6,454 nucleotides of DNA, taken from Acidobacteriota bacterium (GTDB taxonomy: Bacteria; Acidobacteriota; Terriglobia; Terriglobales; SCQP01). Numbering within the stretch: the first letter of the stretch is position 1; every line of letters begins with the position of its first letter. Below the pieces are notes generated by a model. It worked only from the letters and a program-made list of their open reading frames with translations. It searched no databases and was not told the origin of the DNA. A program made the translations under genes and the position numbers. The stretch spans positions 1 to 6,454 of the forward strand of contig JAKATS010000238.1 in NCBI GenBank assembly GCA_021818645.1, in the 5' to 3' direction. Of the stretch, positions 1-5,283 are shown one piece after another.

Positions 1-384
1 GGCTTTCCAGGCCCGCAGCGGCTCCAGGCTGTGGGTCGTCAGCACCTGCGGCACATCGTAGAGCTTTTTCGCCCAGAAACCGGCCATCGAAACATACCAG
101 GTATGGGTATGCACCACGTTGACTCCGGCCAGCGCTTTGATGGAATCAAGATTCACGCTCAGGGCTTCGAGCGCCGCTTTGAATTTGCCTTCCGTGGTGG
201 CCAGTTCGCTCCAGGGCTGGTGGCCGCGAACAGTCAAATGGCCTTGCGCTGAATGCTGATCGCCGAAGGCGTGTACTTCGACCTCAATTTTTTTGGCCAG
301 CTCGCGGGATAGGTAATCCACATGTACGCCGGCGCCACCGTAGATGTAGGGAGGATATTCGCGGGTAAATAGGGCAACTTTCAC
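1..384 (-). CDS. glgA: Glycogen synthase / alpha-maltose-1-phosphate synthase (GlgM-type), N-terminal part, truncated at window edge
   Basis: Transfers glucose from ADP-glucose to an alpha-glucan or, in the mycobacterial GlgM branch, to glucose-1-phosphate giving maltose-1-phosphate; cytosolic. Only 128 codons are inside the window; the family is normally about 390-410 aa. The visible part is the N-terminal Rossmann half of a GT-B glycosyltransferase: MKVALFTREYPP at the start, the YGGAGVH nucleotide-sugar loop (residues 15-21), VHTHTWY (91-97) and THSLEPLRAWK (117-127). From memory these match the actinobacterial GlgM/GlgA type closely, and E. coli GlgA less well. The start is GTG at 384-382, chosen because MKVALFTREYPP is the family N-terminus and GGAG lies 6 bases upstream. 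An ATG overlapping it (386-384) is out of frame and stops at once. It is divergent from hemL. Whether the product is glycogen or maltose-1-phosphate cannot be told from this fragment. Confidence 0.93.
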   Translation of the reverse strand, partial: MKVALFTREYPPYIYGGAGVHVDYLSRELAKKIEVEVHAFGDQHSAQGHLTVRGHQPWSELATTEGKFKAALEALSVNLDSIKALAGVNVVHTHTWYVSMAGFWAKKLYDVPQVLTTHSLEPLRAWKA

Positions 385-390
385 ATCAGA

Positions 391-394
391 CTCC
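391..394 (-). promoter_or_regulatory. Shine-Dalgarno site of the glycogen synthase gene
   Basis: On the minus strand GGAG sits six bases before the GTG start, which fixes the start codon. It is the only clear, well-spaced Shine-Dalgarno sequence among the gene starts in this window, and it contrasts with the leaderless-looking starts further right. Confidence 0.7.
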
Positions 395-585
395 AATCAA
401 GCGTGAACGGCCGGGTCGCATGGCTGTGCAAGTGTCTGGAATTTCGGAAAATTGAAATCAATGACACCGTGCAATGCGAACTTCTGCGGGGAAGCTCCGA
501 AGCGACATGGCGGAACTTCAGATTATCATGATGCGGGCTGGCTCTACCCGGCCGGATGGGTGATTTTAGTGAATAATCATTGAAG

Positions 586-1893
586 ATGAAGAGCGAAAGC
601 AGCCATAAATCCTCCCGTCTGCGACAACAGGCCGAAGGGTTATTTCCCGGAGGCGTCAACTCGCCAGTGCGCGCTTTCAAAGCGGTAGGAGGAGAATCGC
701 CCTGGCTGGAGCGCGCATCCGGCGCTTATGTCTGGGATGTGGACGGCAATCGCTATGTGGATTACGTCAACTCTTGGGGCGCGCTGCTGCTGGGCCATGC
801 CGAACCGCGCGTGGTGCGCGCCGTCCAGGCCGCCGCGGCGGCGGGGCTGGGTTTTGGCGCCTCGACCCCGCTCGAACTCGAGTTGGGTGAAGCCGCCCGG
901 CGAGCTTTTCCCGCGCTCGATATGCTGCGATTTGTCAGCTCGGGCACCGAGGCGGCCATGTCGGCCCTGCGGCTGGCGCGCGGATTTACCGGCCGTGATC
1001 AAATCGTGAAATTCGAAGGCTGTTACCACGGTCACGCCGATAGCCTGCTGGTCGAGGCCGGTTCGGGTGTGGCTACGCTGTCACTGCCCGGCTCGGCCGG
1101 CGTGCCTGAGTCCGTGGCCCGGCTGACCCTGGCGCTGCCCTACAATGACCGCCAGGCTCTGGCCCGGGTCTTTGCGCAGCAGGGAAGCCGGATTGCCGGG
1201 GTGATCTTCGAACCGGTGGCCGGAAATATGGGCTGTGTTCTTCCCGATCCGGACTGGCTGGCTGATCTGCGCCGGCTCACCCGGGACGCGGGCGCGCTGT
1301 TGATCGTGGATGAAGTCATGACCGGTTTTCGCGTGGCTGCGGGCGGGGCTTGCCAACGTTATGCCCTGCGGCCCGATCTGCTGGTGCTGGGTAAGATCCT
1401 GGGCGGCGGACTGCCTGCCGCAGCTTATGGAGGCCGGCGTGATGTGATGCAAAAAGTCGCGCCCCTGGGTCCGGTGTATCAGGCCGGCACGCTTTCAGGT
1501 AATCCCGTGGCCATGGCCGCCGGCGCGGCCACACTGCGCATCCTGGCCGCCGAACCGGATCTGTATCGCCGGCTGGAAGCAGCTGGACAAAAGCTGGAAA
1601 CCGGCTTGCGGGAAGCCGCCGCGCGGGCCGGCGCGCCGGTGTGCATCCAGCGCGTGGGCGCCATGCTGACCGTATTTTTTACCTCCCAGCCCATGGTGCG
1701 CGACTTTGCCGCCGCCCGCGCCTGCGATACGGCCGCTTTTGCCCGTTTTCATCGGCAACTTCTCGTTCAGGGCGTATATTGGCCGCCATCGCAATTTGAA
1801 GCCGCTTTTATCAGCACCGCCCATGACGACGCCGAAATTGAGCTCACGCTGCGCGCCGCCCGCCCGGCCCTGGAAGCGGCATATTCCGTCTGA
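586..1893 (+). CDS. hemL: Glutamate-1-semialdehyde 2,1-aminomutase
   Basis: PLP-dependent class III aminotransferase-fold enzyme that isomerises glutamate-1-semialdehyde to 5-aminolevulinate, the last step of the C5 route to haem and other tetrapyrroles; cytosolic dimer. The 435-aa product has the normal family length. Visible landmarks (numbered from this ATG): FPGGVNSPVRAF (20-31), SSGTEAAMSALRLAR (118-132), FEGCYHGHAD (143-152), the cofactor-binding Asp242 in IVDEVMTGF, the PLP-lysine Lys270 in LGKILGGGLP, AGTLSGNPVAMAAG (300-313) and PSQFEAAFIS near the C-terminus. ATG 586 is preferred. An in-frame TTG at 580 would add two residues, and a stop lies just before it at 574. Neither start has a Shine-Dalgarno sequence. 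No other haem-pathway gene is adjacent. The strict motif set makes confusion with other class III aminotransferases unlikely. Confidence 0.97.
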   Translation: MKSESSHKSSRLRQQAEGLFPGGVNSPVRAFKAVGGESPWLERASGAYVWDVDGNRYVDYVNSWGALLLGHAEPRVVRAVQAAAAAGLGFGASTPLELELGEAARRAFPALDMLRFVSSGTEAAMSALRLARGFTGRDQIVKFEGCYHGHADSLLVEAGSGVATLSLPGSAGVPESVARLTLALPYNDRQALARVFAQQGSRIAGVIFEPVAGNMGCVLPDPDWLADLRRLTRDAGALLIVDEVMTGFRVAAGGACQRYALRPDLLVLGKILGGGLPAAAYGGRRDVMQKVAPLGPVYQAGTLSGNPVAMAAGAATLRILAAEPDLYRRLEAAGQKLETGLREAAARAGAPVCIQRVGAMLTVFFTSQPMVRDFAAARACDTAAFARFHRQLLVQGVYWPPSQFEAAFISTAHDDAEIELTLRAARPALEAAYSV

Positions 1894-2001
1894 TGGCGGC
1901 AACTCTCGCCCATGGTAAATGGCGGCCGCGCCTGATCATGCATACGGCTGTGCTGCCGCAAAAAATCCCTGCGCTTGCGTTCGCTAGGTGCTACATCCGG
2001 G

Positions 2002-2007
2002 TACACT
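2002..2007 (+). promoter_or_regulatory. Possible -10 element before the Cys/His-rich secreted gene
   Basis: TACACT matches TATAAT at four of six positions and lies 37 bases before the ATG. The only -35 partner at a reasonable distance (TTCGCT, 1980-1985, 16-bp spacer) is poor, so this is a weak candidate. Confidence 0.2.
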
Positions 2008-2044
2008 GAAATTTTTAGCTTGCAGTGGAAGTGTGGATATCGCA

Positions 2045-2692
2045 ATGAAGAAACGATTCTGGCCGGGCTGCGTTTTGGGATTGGCGCTGCTGGCCTGGGG
2101 CATCCGCCGGCCCTATGCCCGGCATTGGGGCGGCATTACGCATGAAGGGCTGGAATACGTTCTGCCTCTGCACCATCCGGCCGCGGGGATTGCGCAAGTG
2201 CCGTTTGCCAATATGCCGGTTTATATATACCCCACGCCCCGTACTCATATCGGGGAAGGCCGCAAAGCCTGGGTGCGCAATACCCTGATGCTTCCGCTCG
2301 AAAACGGCAGTTATTCCCATGATCTGAACGGAAAACCAGTGGATTATCGCCTCTATCGCTCGCAAATCATCAACCTGCCCTACGCCTATGGCAATGGCCA
2401 GGCGGCTCTCAATTTCGGAACCTTGTTTTATGGCCGCCACACCCAGGTCTGCGTGGGTGTGGTGCAATTGCTGGAAATGCGGCGCGGCAAGCTTTTGTTA
2501 ATGGATCAGTTCACCTATAACTGCATGGGGGGTGGTCGAGTGACTTATCACGCTCACCAGCGCTCGCTGCATATACACTCGCCGCATTATGCTGTCGGCG
2601 ATCGGCTCTGCTGCCCCTCGCTGGAAGACCGCGCTCATTTTTCCCTGGACGGGCGCCGCGCTCATTCGGGCGATATTAAGCTGGTGCAGTAA
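2045..2692 (+). CDS. Unrecognised Cys/His-rich protein with N-terminal signal or anchor segment
   Basis: I do not recognise this 215-aa product. The N-terminus is KKR followed by a hydrophobic stretch (about residues 7-20) and RR, which suggests export or a single N-terminal membrane anchor. The signal-peptidase site is not obvious, and Cys9 is not in a good lipobox. The remainder looks like a beta-rich globular domain, with many Tyr, Gly and His. Cysteines fall at 136, 160, 189 and 190, the last two as a CC pair in a GDRLCCPS motif followed by a strand-like segment and LDG. Two disulfides outside the cytoplasm are plausible. ATG 2045 is chosen because it begins the positively charged N-terminus; an in-frame GTG at 1988 would add 19 non-signal residues. 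GGAA at 2027-2030 is too distant to be a good ribosome site. The gene lies 151 bp after hemL, so co-transcription is uncertain. A resemblance of the CCPS tail to LppP/LprE-like lipoproteins is only a vague recollection. Confidence 0.75.
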   Translation: MKKRFWPGCVLGLALLAWGIRRPYARHWGGITHEGLEYVLPLHHPAAGIAQVPFANMPVYIYPTPRTHIGEGRKAWVRNTLMLPLENGSYSHDLNGKPVDYRLYRSQIINLPYAYGNGQAALNFGTLFYGRHTQVCVGVVQLLEMRRGKLLLMDQFTYNCMGGGRVTYHAHQRSLHIHSPHYAVGDRLCCPSLEDRAHFSLDGRRAHSGDIKLVQ

Positions 2693-2735
2693 AGGCCGGG
2701 GCGTAAAAGGGAGAATCGGTAATCGGTAGGTGCTT

Positions 2736-2764
2736 GGGTCCCATTCCATATCGGGATGGGACCC
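2736..2764. terminator. 12-bp-stem hairpin between convergent genes, likely bidirectional terminator
   Basis: The arm at 2736-2747 (GGGTCCCATTCC) pairs with 2753-2764 (GGGATGGGACCC) over 12 positions, with one G-U wobble (T2745:G2755) and a five-base loop, ATATC. It lies 43 bp after the stop of the Cys/His-rich gene and 9 bp after the stop of the convergent fpr gene, where a shared terminator is expected. Neither side carries a real T tract; the plus side has only a short TTTCT further on. It may therefore act as an RNA 3'-end stabiliser or a non-canonical terminator rather than a classical intrinsic one. Confidence 0.65.
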
Positions 2765-2773
2765 GTGCAGTTT

Positions 2774-3544
2774 CTATGCCGTGGCGGGCGCGGCTTTGGC
2801 CGGTATCCAATACACTTCCTCGTGCACCGCTTCTTTGGCGAAGCCGCTGCGCTTGAGCATGCCCTTCACGTTTTCAATCATCTGCGGATGCCCGCAGACG
2901 TAAGCGGTGGTGTCGCCGGCGGTGAAGCCGGCCGTATCGGCATACTTGCGCAAAATATCCTCCGCGCGGCCGCATTCTCCCTGCCAGCCCTTGCATTCCC
3001 AGGGCCGCGATACCGCGTGCACCACCTGCACCCCGGGTAACTTTTTAGCTAATTCATCGAGTTCCGGAACATAGGGGAATTCATAGTCGCGGCTGGCGGC
3101 TTCGATCAATAAAATGCGGGTATCGGGCGGGGCAAAATTGGCGTCACGGACCATGGTGCGCAGCATGCTCATGAAGGGCGCCACGCCGGTGACCGTGGCC
3201 ACAAACAGATGGTGGTGATGGCCGCTTTTGCGGTCCAGCGTGAACAGGCCTTTGGCCGATTTGCGTACCCACAGCTCGGCGCCTGGATGCAGTGTGTGCA
3301 GCGTGGGCGTGGTTTCACCCTCGGGTACCAGTTCAATAAAAAATTCCAGCTCGCTGTCGAGCGGACTGGAGGCGATGGAATAGGCCCGCTCATGCACTCC
3401 GCCCGCGTCTTCGAACGCGAGCGTGGCATATTGGCCGGGTTTGAATGGAAAGGGAACCTCGAGCGCAAGGCGCAGCGTCCAGAGGTCTTCCGAAATGTCA
3501 CGACGGCTGGTGACGCGGGCGCGCAGGTATTTGTTAGCGTCCAT
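2774..3544 (-). CDS. fpr: Ferredoxin/flavodoxin-NADP+ reductase, FAD-dependent
   Basis: Moves electrons between NADPH and ferredoxin or flavodoxin, supplying low-potential electrons or balancing NADPH, often in oxidative-stress responses; cytosolic. The 256-aa product has the two-domain bacterial FPR layout: an FAD-binding barrel (about 1-105) with FKPGQY (34-39) and the flavin motif RAYSIASS (53-60), then the NADP(H) Rossmann domain with TGVAPFMSML (119-128) in place of the usual TGxGPF/TGLAPF, and CGHPQMIENVKGML (217-230). The family's terminal aromatic is W246 in HEEVYW, but ten further residues (IPAKAAPATA) follow it. A run of four His (109-112) precedes the first NADP-domain strand. ATG 3544-3542 has no Shine-Dalgarno sequence; a -10-like hexamer ends six bases upstream. 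The gene is divergent from the DinB-like gene. Other FNR-superfamily oxidoreductases are possible, but size and motifs favour Fpr. Confidence 0.92.
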   Translation of the reverse strand: MDANKYLRARVTSRRDISEDLWTLRLALEVPFPFKPGQYATLAFEDAGGVHERAYSIASSPLDSELEFFIELVPEGETTPTLHTLHPGAELWVRKSAKGLFTLDRKSGHHHHLFVATVTGVAPFMSMLRTMVRDANFAPPDTRILLIEAASRDYEFPYVPELDELAKKLPGVQVVHAVSRPWECKGWQGECGRAEDILRKYADTAGFTAGDTTAYVCGHPQMIENVKGMLKRSGFAKEAVHEEVYWIPAKAAPATA

Positions 3545-3550
3545 AAAATG

Positions 3551-3581
3551 ATGATAAAAACAAAGGCAAAATGGCGGTCAA
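3551..3581 (-). promoter_or_regulatory. Putative leaderless promoter of fpr
   Basis: Read on the minus strand, TTGACC (3581-3576, five of six to TTGACA) and TATCAT (3556-3551, five of six to TATAAT) are separated by 19 bp. Six bases follow before the ATG, so initiation at the usual distance would fall on the A of the start codon. No ribosome-binding site is present. The 19-bp spacer is longer than optimal. A second -10-like TACAAT (3599-3594) further upstream lacks a matching -35 and would give a leader of about 45 bases. Confidence 0.5.
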
Positions 3582-3586
3582 ACCGC
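3574..3586. promoter_or_regulatory. Inverted repeat overlapping the fpr -35 element, possible operator
   Basis: GCGGT (3574-3578) and ACCGC (3582-3586) form a perfect inverted repeat around CAA. It covers most of the proposed TTGACC -35 hexamer, where a bound repressor would block fpr transcription. At five bases per arm, it could be chance in GC-rich DNA. Confidence 0.3.
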
Positions 3587-3647
3587 TCACCTTATTGTAA
3601 GGGAATCAGGTTCATTTCACGTCACGATTGGAGCATGATCTTTAACA

Positions 3648-3653
3648 TAAAAT
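3648..3653 (+). promoter_or_regulatory. Putative -10 of a leaderless promoter for the DinB-like gene
   Basis: TAAAAT matches TATAAT at five of six positions and ends seven bases before the ATG at 3661, so transcription would begin at or one base before the start codon. No Shine-Dalgarno sequence and no convincing -35 hexamer are visible. Confidence 0.45.
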
Positions 3654-3660
3654 AGATGGC

Positions 3661-4152
3661 ATGCAAAAAAGCGAACTTTTGCGAATCATTGATTCAATGG
3701 CATGGAGCCGTGAGCGTATTTGGGCCATGCTGGAACCGGTTTCCGATGCGGATCTGGATGCGCCCCGCGGGGGCAGTTTCGGCAGCCTGCGCGCCACGCT
3801 GGTGCATATGCTGGGTGCCGAGCGGATCTGGGGCTCGCGGCTGGTGGGAAAAGGGCAGCCCATGCCCCAGCCCGATGTGTTTCCGGCCCGCGCCGCCGTG
3901 ATCTCGGCCTGGCGCGAGTCAACCGCGGTCTTGCGGGCGTATCTGGACCAATTGCCGGAGGGGGAAATCACCGGCGAAATCCAATACGCCAACCTGAAAG
4001 GGCAGGTGGGTTCCAGCCGCTTATACGAAATATTTCTGCAATTATTCGCGCATCACGCCTACCACCGCGGTCAGATTGTTTATATGCTGCGCGAGATGGG
4101 GCAGCCTGTGCAGGGCACCGATTTTATTGCCTTTTGCCGGCAGGCGGGCTGA
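3661..4152 (+). CDS. DinB/YfiT-family four-helix protein, putative metal-dependent thiol transferase or hydrolase
   Basis: DinB-superfamily proteins are small four-helix bundles that usually hold a divalent metal with three histidines; characterised members include bacillithiol- or mycothiol-dependent S-transferases, but most are uncharacterised. The 163-aa product has typical size and order: helix 1 with DSMAWSRERIWAML (11-24), His49 in RATLVHMLGAERIW (first ligand), and the hallmark HHAYHRGQIVYMLREMG (131-147), giving His131 (or His132) and His135 as the other two ligands. It ends in the usual short DFIAF-like segment. ATG 3661 begins the first helix; an ATG at 3656 is in another frame. No Shine-Dalgarno sequence precedes it, but TAAAAT lies seven bases upstream. 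The gene is divergent from fpr across 116 bp, and its last 29 bases overlap the 3' end of the convergent membrane gene. The substrate is unknown; this is not the E. coli DNA polymerase IV also called DinB. Confidence 0.88.
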   Translation: MQKSELLRIIDSMAWSRERIWAMLEPVSDADLDAPRGGSFGSLRATLVHMLGAERIWGSRLVGKGQPMPQPDVFPARAAVISAWRESTAVLRAYLDQLPEGEITGEIQYANLKGQVGSSRLYEIFLQLFAHHAYHRGQIVYMLREMGQPVQGTDFIAFCRQAG

Positions 4153-4735
4153 ATCCGGCGGCCAGCAGCGCCAGCGGCAGCAGCCACAGCCCCAGCTCCG
4201 GCCGCAGCGCCGCCTGGCGCGCCAGGCCCTGGGTCCAGGGCTGGAGCGCGGGCAGGAGCGCGCCTGCGCGATGCATCACCCCACGCAAATCCTGACGCAC
4301 CGTCGCCGTCAGCCAGAGCGCGATTCCCGCCGCATAGAGCGCGCCCGCCGCGCCCGCGATGGTGGCGCCAGTCATGATCAGGCGCCGGCCCCAGAGCCCG
4401 GCCAGTATGGCCAATAGCGTAGCCAGAGCCGCGGCGTAGAGCGCCGGAACGATAAATACCGCCAGCTTGAATACCGGCGGAGTGGCGTGTTTCGTCCCCA
4501 GCCCGCGGCCGATTTCCCGGCGAATCTCCCGCAAATTTTGCAGCAGACGCGCAGGCGAATGCGCATGCACGCGGTGGTGGGCCAGCGCGATGGCGCCCGA
4601 GCGCAGCAGCCCGGCCAGACTCCAATGGCGGGTGGGCGATACCGGCGAACTCAGGCTCAGGGCCGGCAGAAACAAACAGGCGAGAGCGAGGCCCAGGGCG
4701 GCATAGCCAGTCCAGTTCAGGCGTGGGCGCGGCAT
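4124..4735 (-). CDS. Unrecognised four-helix integral membrane protein
   Basis: I do not recognise this 203-aa product. It begins MPRPRLNW and shows four hydrophobic segments at about 11-30, 88-113, 119-145 and 181-195. The first two are separated by a long basic, His-containing region (about 45-85) rich in Arg, which by the positive-inside rule should be cytoplasmic. The composition is strongly Ala/Leu. ATG 4735-4733 is chosen because a perfect TATAAT ends six bases upstream and no Shine-Dalgarno sequence precedes it. An in-frame ATG 13 codons earlier (4774) would place the TATAAT inside the gene and adds residues that do not look like a signal. The 3' end overlaps the convergent DinB-like gene by 29 bp. 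GC-rich open frames on the other strand here have implausible composition. The frame is well supported by hydrophobic periodicity, but function is unknown. Confidence 0.72.
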   Translation of the reverse strand: MPRPRLNWTGYAALGLALACLFLPALSLSSPVSPTRHWSLAGLLRSGAIALAHHRVHAHSPARLLQNLREIRREIGRGLGTKHATPPVFKLAVFIVPALYAAALATLLAILAGLWGRRLIMTGATIAGAAGALYAAGIALWLTATVRQDLRGVMHRAGALLPALQPWTQGLARQAALRPELGLWLLPLALLAAGFSPPAGKRQ

Positions 4736-4741
4736 CGCAAA

Positions 4742-4747
4742 ATTATA
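4742..4747 (-). promoter_or_regulatory. Consensus -10 (TATAAT) of a leaderless promoter for the membrane protein gene
   Basis: On the minus strand a perfect TATAAT is followed by exactly six bases and then the ATG, which predicts a transcription start on the A of the start codon. The only -35-like match, TTGAAT (4774-4769), sits 21 bp away, longer than normal, so the -10 may act largely alone or with an activator. Confidence 0.55.
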
Positions 4748-4772
4748 ACGGGGTTCTGGCCATTGCCCATTC

Positions 4773-4803
4773 AACCTTAACCGCGGGTTGCAACCCTGGA
4801 ACC
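4773..4803. promoter_or_regulatory. Cluster of AACC/GGTT half-sites including a 12-bp perfect palindrome
   Basis: AACC occurs at 4773, 4779, 4792 and 4800 and its complement GGTT at 4786, with starts 6-8 bases apart. Within it, GGGTTGCAACCC (4785-4796) is a perfect palindrome. The cluster lies about 25-55 bp upstream of the TATAAT of the membrane protein gene, a normal place for a regulator site. It could alternatively be part of the 3' region of the upstream small gene, although there is no T tract for an intrinsic terminator. Confidence 0.3.
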
Positions 4804-4847
4804 TGTCTTGGTAAATCTTAAACTAGCCGTGCCGCGCGCCTGTGCCC

Positions 4848-5042
4848 TTACGCCGCCTTGGCCTGATTGCGCAATTTCAGCACTTCTTTTCGCGTACGGT
4901 CCAGTATCTGCATCGCGATTTCCAGCTTGCGCTCAGCTTCCTGGCGGCGCTGCACGGAATAGACATGCCGGGCTAATTCAATTTGTAGAGCTTCGACTTT
5001 GCGATAGGCCGAGCGATAGGCGCGTTCCTGGGGTGTTTCCAT
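4848..5042 (-). CDS. Small charged helical (coiled-coil-like) protein, 64 aa
   Basis: I do not recognise this short product. It starts METPQERAYRSAYRKVEAL and is almost entirely predicted helix: Glu, Gln, Arg, Lys, Ala and Leu dominate, with no Gly or Pro after residue 4. Hydrophobic residues recur at three/four spacing (for example LQIELARHVY, LEIAMQILDRTRKEVLKL), as in a coiled coil or helical hairpin. There is no signal or membrane segment, so it is probably a cytosolic oligomer or adaptor. The codon choice resembles the neighbouring genes, and the opposite-strand frame gives an implausible Pro/Cys-rich peptide. ATG 5042-5040 has no Shine-Dalgarno sequence and no close -10. A 7-bp GC-rich hairpin lies 17 bases upstream. 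It is transcribed toward the membrane protein gene 112 bp downstream, which has its own promoter signal. The gene is probably real, but short. Confidence 0.6.
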   Translation of the reverse strand: METPQERAYRSAYRKVEALQIELARHVYSVQRRQEAERKLEIAMQILDRTRKEVLKLRNQAKAA

Positions 5043-5059
5043 AAAGGGACATGTGCGCT

Positions 5060-5078
5060 CCCGCCGTCCACCGGCGGG
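5060..5078. repeat. GC-rich perfect inverted repeat in the leader of the small helical gene
   Basis: CCCGCCG (5060-5066) and CGGCGGG (5072-5078) are perfect complements around a five-base loop, TCCAC. On the minus strand it would form a stable stem 17 bases before the ATG of the small gene. No T tract follows on either strand, so it is not a standard terminator; an operator or an mRNA 5'-end structure is possible. Confidence 0.45.
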
Positions 5079-5283
5079 TGGGCAAGAATGGTGCTTCCGT
5101 CCGTATGTTCAAAGCTTAACAAAATTCAGGGTTGCGCTTCGATGGGGCTGGGAAAATCCTCCCAAAGGCGCACGGCTCTTCATATGAGTTGTGTATGGAA
5201 TCACCGTGCATTGCGTCGGGCTTGGGTGTTATGCTGTCATTTTTTCTGAATATTTGGATCGTGCGGAACTTCCGGTTTCCTCC

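Noticed and set aside
572..577. AATAAT as a leaderless -10 for hemL
   Set aside because: It lies eight bases before the ATG, lacks the leading T of the hexamer and has no -35; not strong enough to add to the leaderless set.
381..680. 99-aa open frame on the minus strand across the glycogen synthase-hemL spacer
   Set aside because: It overlaps the conserved hemL N-terminus and has a composition of mixed Arg/Ser/His with no family features; a shadow frame.
1922..1929. GCGGCCGC and nearby TGATCA and ATGCAT palindromes after hemL
   Set aside because: Short palindromes expected by chance in GC-rich DNA, with no spacing pattern or repeat elsewhere.
1945..1958. CGGC-TGTGCT-GCCG as a terminator after hemL
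   Set aside because: The stem is only four base pairs and is followed by an A tract rather than a T tract on the plus strand.
2714..2727. Tandem AATCGGT repeat before the convergent hairpin
   Set aside because: Only two seven-base copies; too short to claim as an iteron or regulatory site.
4080..4625. 181-aa minus-strand frame and several plus-strand frames over the membrane gene
   Set aside because: They are Arg/Gly/Ala-rich frames typical of GC-rich antisense DNA; only the 203-aa frame shows clean membrane-segment periodicity.
5170..5209. GCACGG...CCGTGC inverted arms enclosing a TCATATGA palindrome
   Set aside because: Six-base arms separated by 28 bases are weak, and nothing ties them to either divergent gene.
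5230..5254. TATGCT and AATATT as -10 elements for the VPS10-like gene
   Set aside because: Each is a weak match and neither has a -35 hexamer at a usable distance; I cannot place this promoter.
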